Positions 45,161 to 53,638 of a stretch of 64,000 bases of DNA are shown here, one piece after another; the first letter of the stretch is position 1; each line of letters starts with the position of its first letter. The position numbers and the translations under genes are program-made. The stretch covers positions 558,001 to 622,000 of the forward strand of contig NZ_UGHR01000001.1 of the NCBI RefSeq assembly GCF_900451195.1, written 5' to 3'. The notes under the pieces are model-generated. The model was not told the origin of the DNA and searched no databases. It saw only the letters and a list, made by a program, of their open reading frames with translations. Origin of the DNA: Iodobacter fluviatilis. Its GTDB lineage: Bacteria > Pseudomonadota > Gammaproteobacteria > Burkholderiales > Chitinibacteraceae.

Positions 45161-45655
45161 ATGCCTGTTTGCCGCGTATATCTGCTGCTGGTTTTGCTCT
45201 TTAGCTGGCCCGCGCTGGCGCTGGATGCCCCGGCAGGAAAGGTGATTCTGACTTTAAGCGGCAAGGTGGGGGAGAAAAACGCAGGCAATACCGCAGTATT
45301 TGATCTGGCCATGTTGGAAAAACTGCCGCAGCAAAGCTATCGCACCCAAACCCCGTGGGAAGCGCTGCCGGTTAAGTTTAGCGGCCCCTATTTACGCGAT
45401 GTGCTGGCGGCGGCCAAGGCCAGTGGCAACGTGATTAAAGCCGTGGCGATTAATGATTACAAAACGGACATTCCTTTCAGTGACACACATCGGTTTGATA
45501 TGATTTTGGCGCATAAAATGAATGGTCAGGCCATTCCTGCTCGCACTAAAGGGCCGTTATTTATTGTTTACCCTTACGATACAAAGCCAGAGCTGCAAAC
45601 CAAGCCTTATTACGACCGTTCGGCGTGGCAAGTTAAATCACTGGTGATTGAATAG
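45161..45655 (+). CDS. Small periplasmic SUOX-fold (molybdopterin-oxidoreductase-like) protein, copy 2
   Basis: A paralogue of the protein at 12311. The signal peptide (ends PALAL) precedes about 145 mature residues with the same motifs: TQTPWEALP, FSGPYLRDVLAA, INDYKTDIPFSD, FDMILAHKMNGQ, TKGPLFIVYPY, and SAWQV at the end. The mature part contains no cysteine, so a molybdopterin-thiol ligand as in SUOX or YedY is not available; a catalytic role is unlikely. It lies 20 bp after the HD-GYP gene in the same direction, mirroring the kinase pairing of copy 1. It may therefore be a periplasmic accessory sensor for that protein. Confidence 0.82.
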   Translation: MPVCRVYLLLVLLFSWPALALDAPAGKVILTLSGKVGEKNAGNTAVFDLAMLEKLPQQSYRTQTPWEALPVKFSGPYLRDVLAAAKASGNVIKAVAINDYKTDIPFSDTHRFDMILAHKMNGQAIPARTKGPLFIVYPYDTKPELQTKPYYDRSAWQVKSLVIE

Positions 45656-45674
45656 GCCGCCCACTGCGCGTGCT

Positions 45675-45838
45675 AGCAGTCTGTCGGGCTTGAGCGTCCG
45701 TAGCGAGAAAGCATTCGGTTTGAGATAGATTTTTAGGTTTTTTGAGGCGAATAGCGGGCTATTTAACGAAAAAAAGCTCGAAATATGGCCAAATCCGGCG
45801 TTTTCGCAGTAGGACAGTCTTAAGTCCGACAGGCTGCT
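45675..45838 (-). repeat. ~165-bp palindromic repeat element, full inverted copy
   Basis: Reverse complement of the copy at 26316-26480 with a small number of mismatches. It starts 19 bp after the stop of the SUOX-fold gene. Imperfect inverted ends AGCAGTCTGTCGGGCTTGAG / TTAAGTCCGACAGGCTGCT are visible. Confidence 0.88.
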
Positions 45839-45963
45839 ATTTAACGATAAGCTGCTAGGACCGCCGCTTTACAATTGATATCGTCAGCCTTCCTGGCCTT
45901 CAGCCAGCGCATCTACCACCTGTCAGCTGTTAGAATTGCCGCTTTCTTCTGCCGGATCTTCTT

Positions 45964-47115
45964 ATGCCATTTGCCCAATTTTCCGACAAACTGGCCGAGC
46001 GCCAGCAAGCGGGTTTGCTGCGCAGCCGGCGTCAGATTGATAGCCCGCAGGGCGCGCATATTCAGATCGGTGGGCGGCAGCTGATTAATTTTTGCAGCAA
46101 TGATTATCTGGGTCTCGCCAATCACCCCAGCGTGGTGCAAGCCGCGCAGCAAGGTGCGGCAGACTGGGGTGTGGGCAGCGGCGCGGCGCATTTGCTGGCC
46201 GGGCATTTTGCCCCGCATCAGGCGTTGGAAGATCGCCTAGCGGCTTTTGTCAGTATGCCCGCTGCGCTGGGGTTTTCTACCGGCTATATGGCCAATCTAG
46301 CGGTGATTACTGCGCTGGTGGGGCGCGGTGATGCCGTGTTTGCCGATAAGCTGAATCATGCTTCTTTGAATGACGCCGTGGCCCTGTCGCGGGCCGATTT
46401 CAAGCGCTATCCGCATCAGGATATGGCCGCGCTGGAGCGCCTCTTGGCCGCCAGTACCGCGCCACGTAAGCTGATTGTGGCCGATGCGGTATTCAGTATG
46501 GATGGCGATATTGCCCCGGTGGCGGCGCTCTTAGCTTTGGCGGAGCGCTACGATGCCTGGCTGTTTTTAGACGATGCACATGGCTTTGGTGTGTTAGGCG
46601 ATGGGCGCGGCACGCTGGCCGAGTTTGGTATTTCTTCACCCCGCATTATCTATATGGCCACCCTAGGCAAGGCCGCTGGCGTGTCGGGGGCTTTTGTAGC
46701 GGGGGAGCAGGTGATGTGCGATTGGCTGCTGAACACCGCTCATAGCTATGTCTACACCACCGCCATGCCGCCCCTTTTATCCTGTGCCATGCAGGCCAGC
46801 CTAGATTTAATTGAGACAGAATCCTGGCGGCGGCAGCGCCTGGCCAAGCATATTGCGGCCTTTAGAGCGGGCTTACAGGATGGTTGTGAGCTGCTTGATT
46901 CCAATACGGCGATTCAGCTGATTTTGCTGCCCGATAATGACAACACCATCCGCATCGCCAGAGCGCTGTTTGAGCGCGGCATCTGGGTAGGCGCAATCCG
47001 CCCGCCCACCGTGCCCACGCCACGCTTACGCATCACCCTATCGGCGGCGCATTCTGATGAGGATATTGCGGCTTTGATTGAGGAGCTAAAAGCGTTGCTG
47101 GTGGCTGATATATAG
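45964..47115 (+). CDS. bioF: 8-amino-7-oxononanoate synthase
   Basis: This PLP enzyme condenses pimeloyl-ACP with alanine, the first step of biotin ring assembly. The 383 residues include the INFCSNDYLGLANHP segment, GSGAAHLLAGHFAPHQALE, the DDAHGFGVLGDGRG motif and the PLP lysine in ATLGKAAGVSGAFV. The 308 bp upstream contain the palindromic repeat and about 125 bp of probable promoter sequence. bioH follows after 165 bp in the same direction. Other bio genes (A, B, D, C) are not in the window, although bioC is often the next gene in related species. Confidence 0.95.
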   Translation: MPFAQFSDKLAERQQAGLLRSRRQIDSPQGAHIQIGGRQLINFCSNDYLGLANHPSVVQAAQQGAADWGVGSGAAHLLAGHFAPHQALEDRLAAFVSMPAALGFSTGYMANLAVITALVGRGDAVFADKLNHASLNDAVALSRADFKRYPHQDMAALERLLAASTAPRKLIVADAVFSMDGDIAPVAALLALAERYDAWLFLDDAHGFGVLGDGRGTLAEFGISSPRIIYMATLGKAAGVSGAFVAGEQVMCDWLLNTAHSYVYTTAMPPLLSCAMQASLDLIETESWRRQRLAKHIAAFRAGLQDGCELLDSNTAIQLILLPDNDNTIRIARALFERGIWVGAIRPPTVPTPRLRITLSAAHSDEDIAALIEELKALLVADI

Positions 47116-47131
47116 GTGGCAGTTTATGCAG

Positions 47132-47154
47132 CCTCCCCCTTTTTCAAAGGGAGG
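47132..47154. repeat. C5/G-rich hairpin downstream of bioF
   Basis: CCTCCCCCTTTTTCAAAGGGAGG forms a short hairpin. It resembles one half of the inverted repeat at 2033-2120 and may be a relic of that family. No T-run follows. Confidence 0.55.
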
Positions 47155-47280
47155 ACAAGTGCATCAAACTTATACGGATAGTGATTCGGGGCTTTGTGTG
47201 GGCAAAGAATTTGTCTAAGCCAATCATCGTTAAGCTAGTTTATTTGAATATTGTTTTTAATTTGAAAGGTTTTGCCAAGC

Positions 47281-48060
47281 ATGACAAGCAATTTTTTACA
47301 TATCGAATCAACCGGCCGTGGGCCTGATGTGGTGCTGCTGCATGGCTGGGCGATGAATAGCACGGTTTGGCGCGGTGTGGCTGAGGCGCTGAGCGATGAT
47401 TTTTGCCTGCATCTGGTTGATTTACCCGGCCATGGCAAAAGCAGCAGCAGCCAGCCTTTATCGCTGGCACATATGGTGGCGGAGCTGGATGCCGCATTTC
47501 CAAGGCCGGTACAGGTGGTGGGCTGGTCTTTGGGCGGCGCGGTGGCCAGCAGTTGGGCAATGGCTGCGCCGGATAAAATCCGCTCGCTCAGCTTGATCGC
47601 CTCCACACCTTGTTTTATGCAGCGGGAAGACTGGCAGCACGCCATGGCCCCAGCCACGATGAGCCAGTTTGCCGCAAGTTTGGCCGCAGACTGGCAAGGC
47701 ACTTTAAAACGTTTTATCAGCCTGCAAGTGCAAGGCGGCGCAGAGGCACGGGCGCTGGCAAAAACGCTGAGCCAGGAGTTATTCTTGCACGGCGAGCCAA
47801 GCCTTGCGGCATTGCAGGAAGGCCTGGCCATCTTGCGCGATACCGATTTACGCCAGCAAATAAACCAGCTGACATGCCCGGTTTTACTGCAGTTTGGCAA
47901 CCGCGATACGCTCACTCCGCCGGGTGCAGGAGCATGGTTGGCAGAGGCTTTGCCCCACGCCGAGCTGATTGTTCACAGCGGCGCAGCCCACGTGCCGTTT
48001 GCTTCGCATCCGGATGATTTTATTGCGGCTCAGCGGCGGTTTTTGCTGGCGGGAATGTAG
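47281..48060 (+). CDS. bioH: Pimeloyl-[ACP] methyl ester carboxylesterase
   Basis: An alpha/beta hydrolase that removes the methyl group from pimeloyl-ACP methyl ester so that BioF can use it. Landmarks are LLHGWAMNSTVW, the VDLPGHGKSS segment, the nucleophile S83 in GWSLGG, the acid aspartate in FGNRDTLTPP and the histidine in SGAAHVPFASHP. The ATG at 47281 is chosen; an in-frame TTG nine bases upstream is too close to the ribosome-binding-like AAAGG. It is about 259 residues long, as usual for BioH. Position after bioF supports the assignment. Confidence 0.93.
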   Translation: MTSNFLHIESTGRGPDVVLLHGWAMNSTVWRGVAEALSDDFCLHLVDLPGHGKSSSSQPLSLAHMVAELDAAFPRPVQVVGWSLGGAVASSWAMAAPDKIRSLSLIASTPCFMQREDWQHAMAPATMSQFAASLAADWQGTLKRFISLQVQGGAEARALAKTLSQELFLHGEPSLAALQEGLAILRDTDLRQQINQLTCPVLLQFGNRDTLTPPGAGAWLAEALPHAELIVHSGAAHVPFASHPDDFIAAQRRFLLAGM

Positions 48061-48082
48061 TCGATACTCCTTTTGCGCAAGC

Positions 48083-48106
48083 GTTTCCCCTTGTAAGGGG
48101 AGAAAC
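48083..48106. repeat. CCCC/GGGG hairpin downstream of bioH
   Basis: GTTTCCCCTTGTAAGGGGAGAAAC forms a near-perfect hairpin directly after bioH. It is similar in style to the elements at 2033 and 47132 and may also end transcription. Confidence 0.5.
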
Positions 48107-48226
48107 CCGTGTGTCAATTGAAGAGGGGCTAGCCCGACCGTCCACGCGGCACAGCACGGTGCGCAGGAAAAACGAATGCGCATCCTATGGGCTAAAGCGA
48201 CGCCTATGCAAACCGCTGCATTCTTT

Positions 48227-48649
48227 TTATTGCTTTCTGCCCAAAGTCAGCGAGCTGTCTTTGCTTTTTAGCTCGATCAGCTTACCGGCTTCCAGTTCTC
48301 TCACTTCTGCACCATTGGCAAAGGCTTGGCCCACTGCGTGGCTGATGGCGCTGTTCTCGTCGCCCATGCAGGCCATCATGGTGGAAGCCAGCATGCCTTT
48401 GAGTTGTTGATTTTCGTCTTTTAGGCTACCCATTACACGGTTGCAGCCATCAAAGCCCGTAATGCGCATGGTCTTTGCGTCAAAAGCCAGCGTGGCCTTG
48501 CTATTGTTGCTGACGGCTTTATTGTTCACTTTGACGATATTCCACTCGCCATCAAAGCGGGCAGCCGCACTTGGGGATGCAGGGGAAGATGGCATTACGC
48601 TGGCACAGGCTGATAGGGCAACAACAGAGCTAAGCAATAATTTACGCAT
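48227..48649 (-). CDS. META-domain lipoprotein (HslJ-like)
   Basis: A 140-residue lipoprotein (lipobox LSAC, C15) with a META domain: FDGEWNIVKVNNKAV, FDAKTMRITGFDGCNRVMGSL, LKGMLASTMMACMGDENSA. META domains occur in HslJ of E. coli, a heat-inducible outer-membrane protein linked to novobiocin resistance. The cysteine pair in GFDGCN and MACM is conserved in the family. It is isolated, convergent with bioH. Role here unknown. Confidence 0.9.
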   Translation of the reverse strand: MRKLLLSSVVALSACASVMPSSPASPSAAARFDGEWNIVKVNNKAVSNNSKATLAFDAKTMRITGFDGCNRVMGSLKDENQQLKGMLASTMMACMGDENSAISHAVGQAFANGAEVRELEAGKLIELKSKDSSLTLGRKQ

Positions 48650-49127
48650 ATTTGATATCCATAGAGTGCAGCTGGCAAGATGCTCAGCATCAATTTAAAC
48701 CGCTTAAAGCTTAGTTGAGTTGCTGCGCCTGGGGCGAGGTATTAAGTGGCATTCGGTAGTATTTGCCGTTGATACGCCCGAAATAGAAAAACGCGAAGAC
48801 CTGCTTCGCATTTTGTTTTAATAGGCCAGCTTTTTTAAATCAAGAAGTATTTTCTACAAGCGTGATAAAAAACCAAACCTGATTATGTCTCTTATTCAAA
48901 TTCATTATAAATATCGTAGGGTGGCTGCAACCCGCGTATTTATTCAGCTTTGCTCGCGGGGTTCACCCGCCCTACAAATTCAATAATCGAGCACAGCTCT
49001 CAATGAGTCCATTTACACATAGATGATTGAACAATAGGCGTCGTCAGGCAACCAAATGTATGGCAATCTTTGCAAGAGCCTAATTTTTATTTAATTGTTA
49101 AAAAATAGGAAAAAATCAGTTTTATTT
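48650..49127. other. 478-bp intergenic region with a palindromic repeat
   Basis: No gene is visible. The repeat at 48915-48975 is the only structured element. The last ~100 bp before the membrane-protein stop is AT-rich. Confidence 0.55.
48915..48975. repeat. GTAGGGTGG palindromic repeat
   Basis: Outer arms (CGTAGGGTGG / CCGCCCTAC) and inner arms (CAACCCGCG / CGCGGGGTT) are imperfect inverted repeats. Related to the element at 3590-3666. Confidence 0.7.
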
Positions 49128-49571
49128 TTAACTGTCTTTAAATATATATGTGCAAGATGAAACTATAAAAATATAGGTAAAAATCAATGTATTTTTTGCA
49201 AGTTTATTAATGGTTTCTCGATGATTTTTTAGTGCGAATGAGAAAATATAAAGCAGGTTAGGGGTTAGAAATAAAAGTATTAAAATCGAAGATATTGTAT
49301 GCATATTCTTCCAGAAAATACGGATATGATCTGAGTATGGTATTAATAGCCTGTCCCTGTTGTTTATTGGTCTGTTTTTATAATTTTCAGCAATAACGCA
49401 GCAGGTACCTACTATTTTGCTCGGTAAATAATATATTTTTTCTGAGGTGCATGATTGATAGGTTTTTATGCTGTGATAGCTCGTGGTGTAAAAATTGAAG
49501 AAACAAATTATTAATGGAATTAAAGCCAACATAATCCATTGAATAATGATGGAGTCATTTGTGTTTTTCAT
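49128..49571 (-). CDS. Hypothetical membrane protein in AT-rich patch
   Basis: A 147-residue protein with three predicted membrane segments (about 10-30, 92-112 and 125-143) and a polar loop with several cysteines (QSCTSEK, GTCCVIAEN). I do not recognise the family. It is strongly AT-rich compared with flanking genes. It lies 11 bp downstream of the ankyrin-repeat gene in the same direction, so the two are probably co-transcribed. Confidence 0.65.
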   Translation of the reverse strand: MKNTNDSIIIQWIMLALIPLIICFFNFYTTSYHSIKTYQSCTSEKIYYLPSKIVGTCCVIAENYKNRPINNRDRLLIPYSDHIRIFWKNMHTISSILILLFLTPNLLYIFSFALKNHRETINKLAKNTLIFTYIFIVSSCTYIFKDS

Positions 49572-49582
49572 CGTCTTTTATT

Positions 49583-50149
49583 CTATTTTAATAGATTGGT
49601 TATTTCATTATTTTTGGTGTAGTTTATTGCCGTTTTTCCATGCTTGTCTTTGTGTTCTTTGCTGGCTCCGGCACTGAGAAGTTCGATAATGGCCTCTTTG
49701 CGGCCGAGTTCTGATGCCCACGCCAATGGTGTTTCGCCGTCGCAGTTAGGAAAATTGACATCAGCACCATGCTTAATCAATGATTTAATGAACTCTGTAT
49801 TGTTTATGTACACAGCAGTTTGTAATGGTGTATGAAGGCTTGTTATTTCATTAACTATTGCGCCGGATTTAACTAGGTCATCAATTAATTCTAACCACTC
49901 AGGGTCCGGTTTTGAATATAAGATCACTTCTGACAATGGGTTAAACCCGCCATCCGATTTCAGGTCTCCGTAATCATGTATTTTAATCATTTTTTTTACA
50001 TCAACGCTCTCTAGGTTTTGCACTTGCGCACGTATAAGCGTGCCATTTTCCTGTCCAAAAGACATAATGAGATGCCAGCCTAGCAGCCATGGAGAAAATG
50101 AAAATGCAATAGCAAGCGACGTAATTATTAATTGAGTTAATTTGCGCAT
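49583..50149 (-). CDS. Exported ankyrin-repeat protein
   Basis: A 188-residue protein with a hydrophobic N-terminus (about residues 6-26) that acts as signal peptide or membrane anchor. Residues about 103-188 contain three ankyrin repeats (TPLQTAVYINNTEFIKSLIKHGADVN, ETPLAWASELGRKEAIIELLSAGAS, HGKTAINYT). The C-terminal repeat is incomplete. Ankyrin repeats bind proteins; in bacteria such exported proteins range from immunity factors to effector-like proteins. The likely operon partner is the small membrane protein just downstream. Confidence 0.82.
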   Translation of the reverse strand: MRKLTQLIITSLAIAFSFSPWLLGWHLIMSFGQENGTLIRAQVQNLESVDVKKMIKIHDYGDLKSDGGFNPLSEVILYSKPDPEWLELIDDLVKSGAIVNEITSLHTPLQTAVYINNTEFIKSLIKHGADVNFPNCDGETPLAWASELGRKEAIIELLSAGASKEHKDKHGKTAINYTKNNEITNLLK

Positions 50150-50450
50150 ATGCTCTTCATTTCTCTAATTAGTTTACTTCATTTGCAAAATTAACGGCAA
50201 CAATGGGAAGATAGGCTTGAGTGTTTTGCTGGATGGTATTGGTGAGAAATACCATCCAGACTGGGGCGTCGAGAAATTCCCTTGCCAATACCGCCTTTTT
50301 GTCATGCCCCATTTAGGCTTGCTGCAAACAGTGCTGCTGTAATTGCTCACTCAGAACGCTCACGGTGGAATGATTCATTTCCAGCCGTGTATAAATATCC
50401 GTTTGTAAACGCTACAGCAGGCGTCTTTAATCAATAAAATAAAGGTACCT
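50150..50450. other. 301-bp intergenic region with hairpin and possible gene remnant
   Basis: A perfect hairpin lies at 50229-50259 (arms CTGGATGGTATT / AATACCATCCAG). On the minus strand, 50313-50411 reads as an uninterrupted protein-like tail. No complete gene is present. Confidence 0.5.
50313..50411 (-). pseudogene. Possible C-terminal remnant of a lost gene
   Basis: Thirty-two codons ending in TAA read RLQTDIYTRLEMNH then STVSVLSEQLQQHCLQQA with no start codon at the head; a stop precedes it directly. The composition looks like a real helical protein tail. The family is not recognised, and it may be chance. Confidence 0.25.
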
Positions 50451-51755
50451 TTAGCCCTTCTCAAACCACGCAATACTCTCCACATGCGCTGTATGCGGGA
50501 ACATATTTACAATCCCTGAGGCTTTGAGCGTGTAGCCTTTTTCGTGCACCAGCACATCGGCATCGCGGGCGAGGGTGGATGGATTACAGGATACGTAGAC
50601 GATGCGTTTGGGGCCGTTTTGGGCGCTGATGGATTTGCACAGCTCGTGCGCACCATCCCTTGGCGGATCGATCAGCATCTTGTCGAAAGCCCCAAGTTTT
50701 TTCAGCCAGCTGGTCGTCATTTCAAATAAATTGGCCACTTTAAAATCTGTATTGCTACTCAGGCCATTATCGCTGGCGCTTTCATTCGCCCTGTCTACCA
50801 GTTGTTGCAAGCCTTCCATGCCCAGCGTTTTTGCACCGCTTTTTGCTATCGGCAGGGTGAAATTACCCACGCCACAGAAAAAGTCAGCAATCACTTCACC
50901 GGCCTGTGGCTTAAGTAAATCCATCGCCCGCGCCACCAGCGTGCGGTTGATGCGGTGGTTTACCTGGGTAAATTCGGTGGGCTTATAACGCATCACAATG
51001 CCAAATTCAGGAATGCTATAGCTCAGCTGTGGTGCATCAAGCGGGTAAAACGGCGTGGCTGCTTCAACAGATTTTGCCTGCAGCCAGAATTGTACTTTCC
51101 ACTGATCCGCATATTTTTTAATCAAAGCCTGATCGGCTTTATTGGGGGCGATGGGCGTGCGCAGCACCAGAATATCCACATGCTCCCCGACAGCCAGCTC
51201 GATATGCAGAATGCGGTCTTTTATCGATAAGCTTTTAAGTAGCGAGCGCAGCGGCAAGATTTGTTTGGAAATATGCGGTGGCAATACACGGCATTCATTC
51301 AGCGCCGCAATGACCTTAGAGCGCCGCTCAAAAAAGCCCAGCCGAACTTCATTTTGCTTCGCATCATAAGACACAGATAAACGCGCTCGCTGGCGATAGC
51401 CCCATTCCGGCCCGTAAATCGCTGGCAACATCATTTCGGCTTTTACATTGCCGATACGCTTAAGGTTGTCTTCCAGCACCCGCTGCTTGGCCGCCACTTG
51501 GCCAGAGAATTCCAGATGCTGCATGCTGCAACCGCCGCATACACCAAAGTGCGGACAGGGCGGATTAACGCGCATATGGCTGGTGGTATAGATTTGCGTG
51601 GCTTCGGCGTTTTCAAAACGCGGCTTAATGCGATAGCTTTTATAGCTGACGGTTTCCCGAGGCAGGGCGCCATCAATAAAAATCGTCTTCCCTTCTACGC
51701 GCGCAATGCCGTGGCCTTCAAAGTCTAAGGATTCAATCAGGGCAGGAGCAGTCAT
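50451..51755 (-). CDS. rlmD: 23S rRNA (uracil(1939)-C(5))-methyltransferase
   Basis: An S-adenosylmethionine-dependent RNA methyltransferase of 434 residues. A TRAM domain (about 1-58) is followed by the 4Fe-4S cluster cysteines C67, C73 and C76 ([10 protein letters not shown]) with the fourth in NECRVLP. The Rossmann fold has [11 protein letters not shown], and the catalytic cysteine is in [11 protein letters not shown], with DPPRDGA before it. The [10 protein letters not shown] motif also fits. This is the RumA/RlmD family that makes m5U1939 in 23S rRNA. It is monocistronic. Length and motifs show an intact gene. Confidence 0.95.
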   Translation of the reverse strand: MTAPALIESLDFEGHGIARVEGKTIFIDGALPRETVSYKSYRIKPRFENAEATQIYTTSHMRVNPPCPHFGVCGGCSMQHLEFSGQVAAKQRVLEDNLKRIGNVKAEMMLPAIYGPEWGYRQRARLSVSYDAKQNEVRLGFFERRSKVIAALNECRVLPPHISKQILPLRSLLKSLSIKDRILHIELAVGEHVDILVLRTPIAPNKADQALIKKYADQWKVQFWLQAKSVEAATPFYPLDAPQLSYSIPEFGIVMRYKPTEFTQVNHRINRTLVARAMDLLKPQAGEVIADFFCGVGNFTLPIAKSGAKTLGMEGLQQLVDRANESASDNGLSSNTDFKVANLFEMTTSWLKKLGAFDKMLIDPPRDGAHELCKSISAQNGPKRIVYVSCNPSTLARDADVLVHEKGYTLKASGIVNMFPHTAHVESIAWFEKG

Positions 51756-51853
51756 GGTAAGGCCATCGCGTAAAACGGCGGATTATAGCAGGCTTGGGGG
51801 AGGGGAGTATGGCGCGGAATATCGGGTACTCTCAAGGCGGTATGAATATATAT

Positions 51854-52057
51854 TTAAAGTAGGCCAATTTCATTTAACCAGTTTTCCATGCCTAATTTTT
51901 TTGCCACATCAATTAGTAGTTCTTTCTCTATGGATGATAAGTTATGCAATTCTGCCGCAATAGATTCTAATACTTCAATATCTTTATCAGGATCTGTGCT
52001 CGTAGAAGCATTAATGTGTTTACAAGCAATAATTAAAGCATGGACTAAGTTTTCCAT
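51854..52057 (-). CDS. Small hypothetical helical protein
   Basis: A 67-residue, mostly helical protein with two helices (NLVHALIIACKHI and IEVLESIAAELHNLSSIEKELLIDVAKKLG) and an acidic linker. No known family. It is supported by an AAGG ribosome-binding site 7 bp before the ATG and by protein-like composition. It lies 98 bp upstream of rlmD on the same strand. Confidence 0.55.
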   Translation of the reverse strand: MENLVHALIIACKHINASTSTDPDKDIEVLESIAAELHNLSSIEKELLIDVAKKLGMENWLNEIGLL

Positions 52058-52130
52058 TCAAGAACCTTAATTTTTCTGATGGAAGTTGGGTTATGCCATG
52101 TAACTTATTTCGCCTTATATTATTGTTTTT

Positions 52131-52183
52131 CTCCGTGAAACCCTGTGTTCTCTGTGGCCTCTGTGTTTCAAGATTTGGGTTTT
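52131..52183 (+). repeat. CTCCGTGAAACCCTGTG repeat, copy A
   Basis: The same sequence with small changes lies inverted at 55643-55698. Both copies share the blocks CTCCGTGAAAC, TGTGTTCTCTGTG and ATTTGGGTTT. They lie at the edges of the block holding the alcohol dehydrogenase and LtaS-like genes. Confidence 0.75.
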
Positions 52184-52204
52184 GATGCACAGCACCTGTA
52201 AATA

Positions 52205-52245
52205 ATAAAAAACGCCGCAAGCAAATGATCTTTGCATGCGGCGTT
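52205..52245 (-). terminator. Rho-independent terminator after alcohol dehydrogenase gene
   Basis: On the minus strand, a 15-bp stem (AACGCCGCATGCAAA / TTTGCTTGCGGCGTT, one mismatch) is followed by TTTTTTATT. It ends the alcohol dehydrogenase transcript. Confidence 0.92.
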
Positions 52246-52282
52246 GTCTAATGATTTCAGGCGATTTTATTTTGCTTGCGTT

Positions 52283-53434
52283 TTACATTGCTGCTTTATA
52301 AATCGCAGTAATTTCTTCTGCTGTGGCTTGAATTGGGTTGGTGAAACCGCAGGCGTCTTTCAGTGCATTCGCGGTGAGGGTTGGGAAGTCGGTTTCTTTA
52401 ACACCCAGCTCGATCAGGCCAACCGGGATGCCTACATCAGCAGCAAGTTGGCGAATAGCGGCCAAGCAAGCTTCGGCGGCGGCTTCGTCAGATAAGAAGC
52501 GTACGTCGCAGCCCATGGCATGGGCTACTTCACCCAGGCGTTTGGCGGCGATGCGGGAGTTGAATTTCTGTACATGCGGCAGCAGCACGGCATTGCATAC
52601 GCCGTGTGGCAGATCGTAAAAACCGCCTAATTGGTGTGCCATGGCGTGTACATAGCCAAGCGATGCATTATTAAAGGCCATACCAGCAAGAAATTGTGCA
52701 TAAGCCATTTGTTCGCGGGCGTGCAAGTTGTGGCCATCATTCACGGCGTGGCGCAGGTTTTCGCTGATTAAAGTCACCGCTTTCAGCGCGCAGGCATCGG
52801 TAATGGGGGTAGCGATGGTGGAAACATAGGCTTCAATGGCGTGGGTGAGTGCATCCATGCCGGTGGCTGCTGTTAAATCTTTGGGTTTATCCAGCATCAG
52901 TTCCGGGTCATTCACCGACAGAATAGGCGTGGTGTGTTTGTCTACAATCGCCATTTTTACATGACGTGATTCGTCAGTAATAATGCAAAAGCGGGTCATT
53001 TCACTGGCTGTACCGGCTGTGGTGTTGATGGAAACCAAGGGTAGCTGTGGTTTTTTAGATTGATCTAGGCCTTCGTAATCAGCGATATTGCCGCCATTGC
53101 TGGCGCAAAGGGCAATGCCTTTGGCGCAATCGTGCGGTGAGCCGCCACCCAGAGAAATCACAAAATCACAGTCGTTTTCTTTGAGTAATTTTAAACCTGC
53201 CTCAACATTGCCGATGGTGGGGTTGGGCTGAGCGCCGTCAAATACCACCGATACCACGCCATACTGGCCAAGCAGCTCGGATACTTTAGCCACCATGCCA
53301 ATTTTATTGAGCACGGCGTCGGTCACGATCAGTGCTTTTTTAAAGCCGTAGGATTGAATGGTGCTTGCTGCGTCTTTAAGACAGCCAGCACCCATCAGAT
53401 TTACTGCTGGAATAAAGAATGCGGTAGTAGTCAT
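52283..53434 (-). CDS. Iron-containing alcohol dehydrogenase (group III)
   Basis: A 383-residue NAD(P)-dependent dehydrogenase of the iron-containing type (related to YiaY, FucO and AdhB). The nucleotide-binding [14 protein letters not shown] motif, the [19 protein letters not shown] segment, and the metal ligands in [21 protein letters not shown] and [13 protein letters not shown] are intact. It interconverts primary alcohols such as ethanol and aldehydes. It is monocistronic with its own terminator. A 204-bp divergent promoter region separates it from the LtaS-like gene. Substrate range is unknown. Confidence 0.94.
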   Translation of the reverse strand: MTTTAFFIPAVNLMGAGCLKDAASTIQSYGFKKALIVTDAVLNKIGMVAKVSELLGQYGVVSVVFDGAQPNPTIGNVEAGLKLLKENDCDFVISLGGGSPHDCAKGIALCASNGGNIADYEGLDQSKKPQLPLVSINTTAGTASEMTRFCIITDESRHVKMAIVDKHTTPILSVNDPELMLDKPKDLTAATGMDALTHAIEAYVSTIATPITDACALKAVTLISENLRHAVNDGHNLHAREQMAYAQFLAGMAFNNASLGYVHAMAHQLGGFYDLPHGVCNAVLLPHVQKFNSRIAAKRLGEVAHAMGCDVRFLSDEAAAEACLAAIRQLAADVGIPVGLIELGVKETDFPTLTANALKDACGFTNPIQATAEEITAIYKAAM

Positions 53435-53638
53435 GGCGGATCTGCCTGCAGGTCAAAATTTGAGCTTAACCATTTTGTATATTGCAGGTTTTGTGTCAGA
53501 TCAAAGAAAGATGGGCTCTGAGCAGTGATTCCAGTGGGTACAATAATACCCAAATACATTTTCTATACAGTTGTAGCGAAAACTGACTAAAAGCATGGGG
53601 TAGAATCGCTGTTCCGGAAAATAAACCCCATACAGCCC

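Noticed and set aside
47235..47915. 226-codon open frame on the minus strand
   Set aside because: It is antisense to bioH, whose catalytic motifs are unmistakable; composition is that of a shadow frame.
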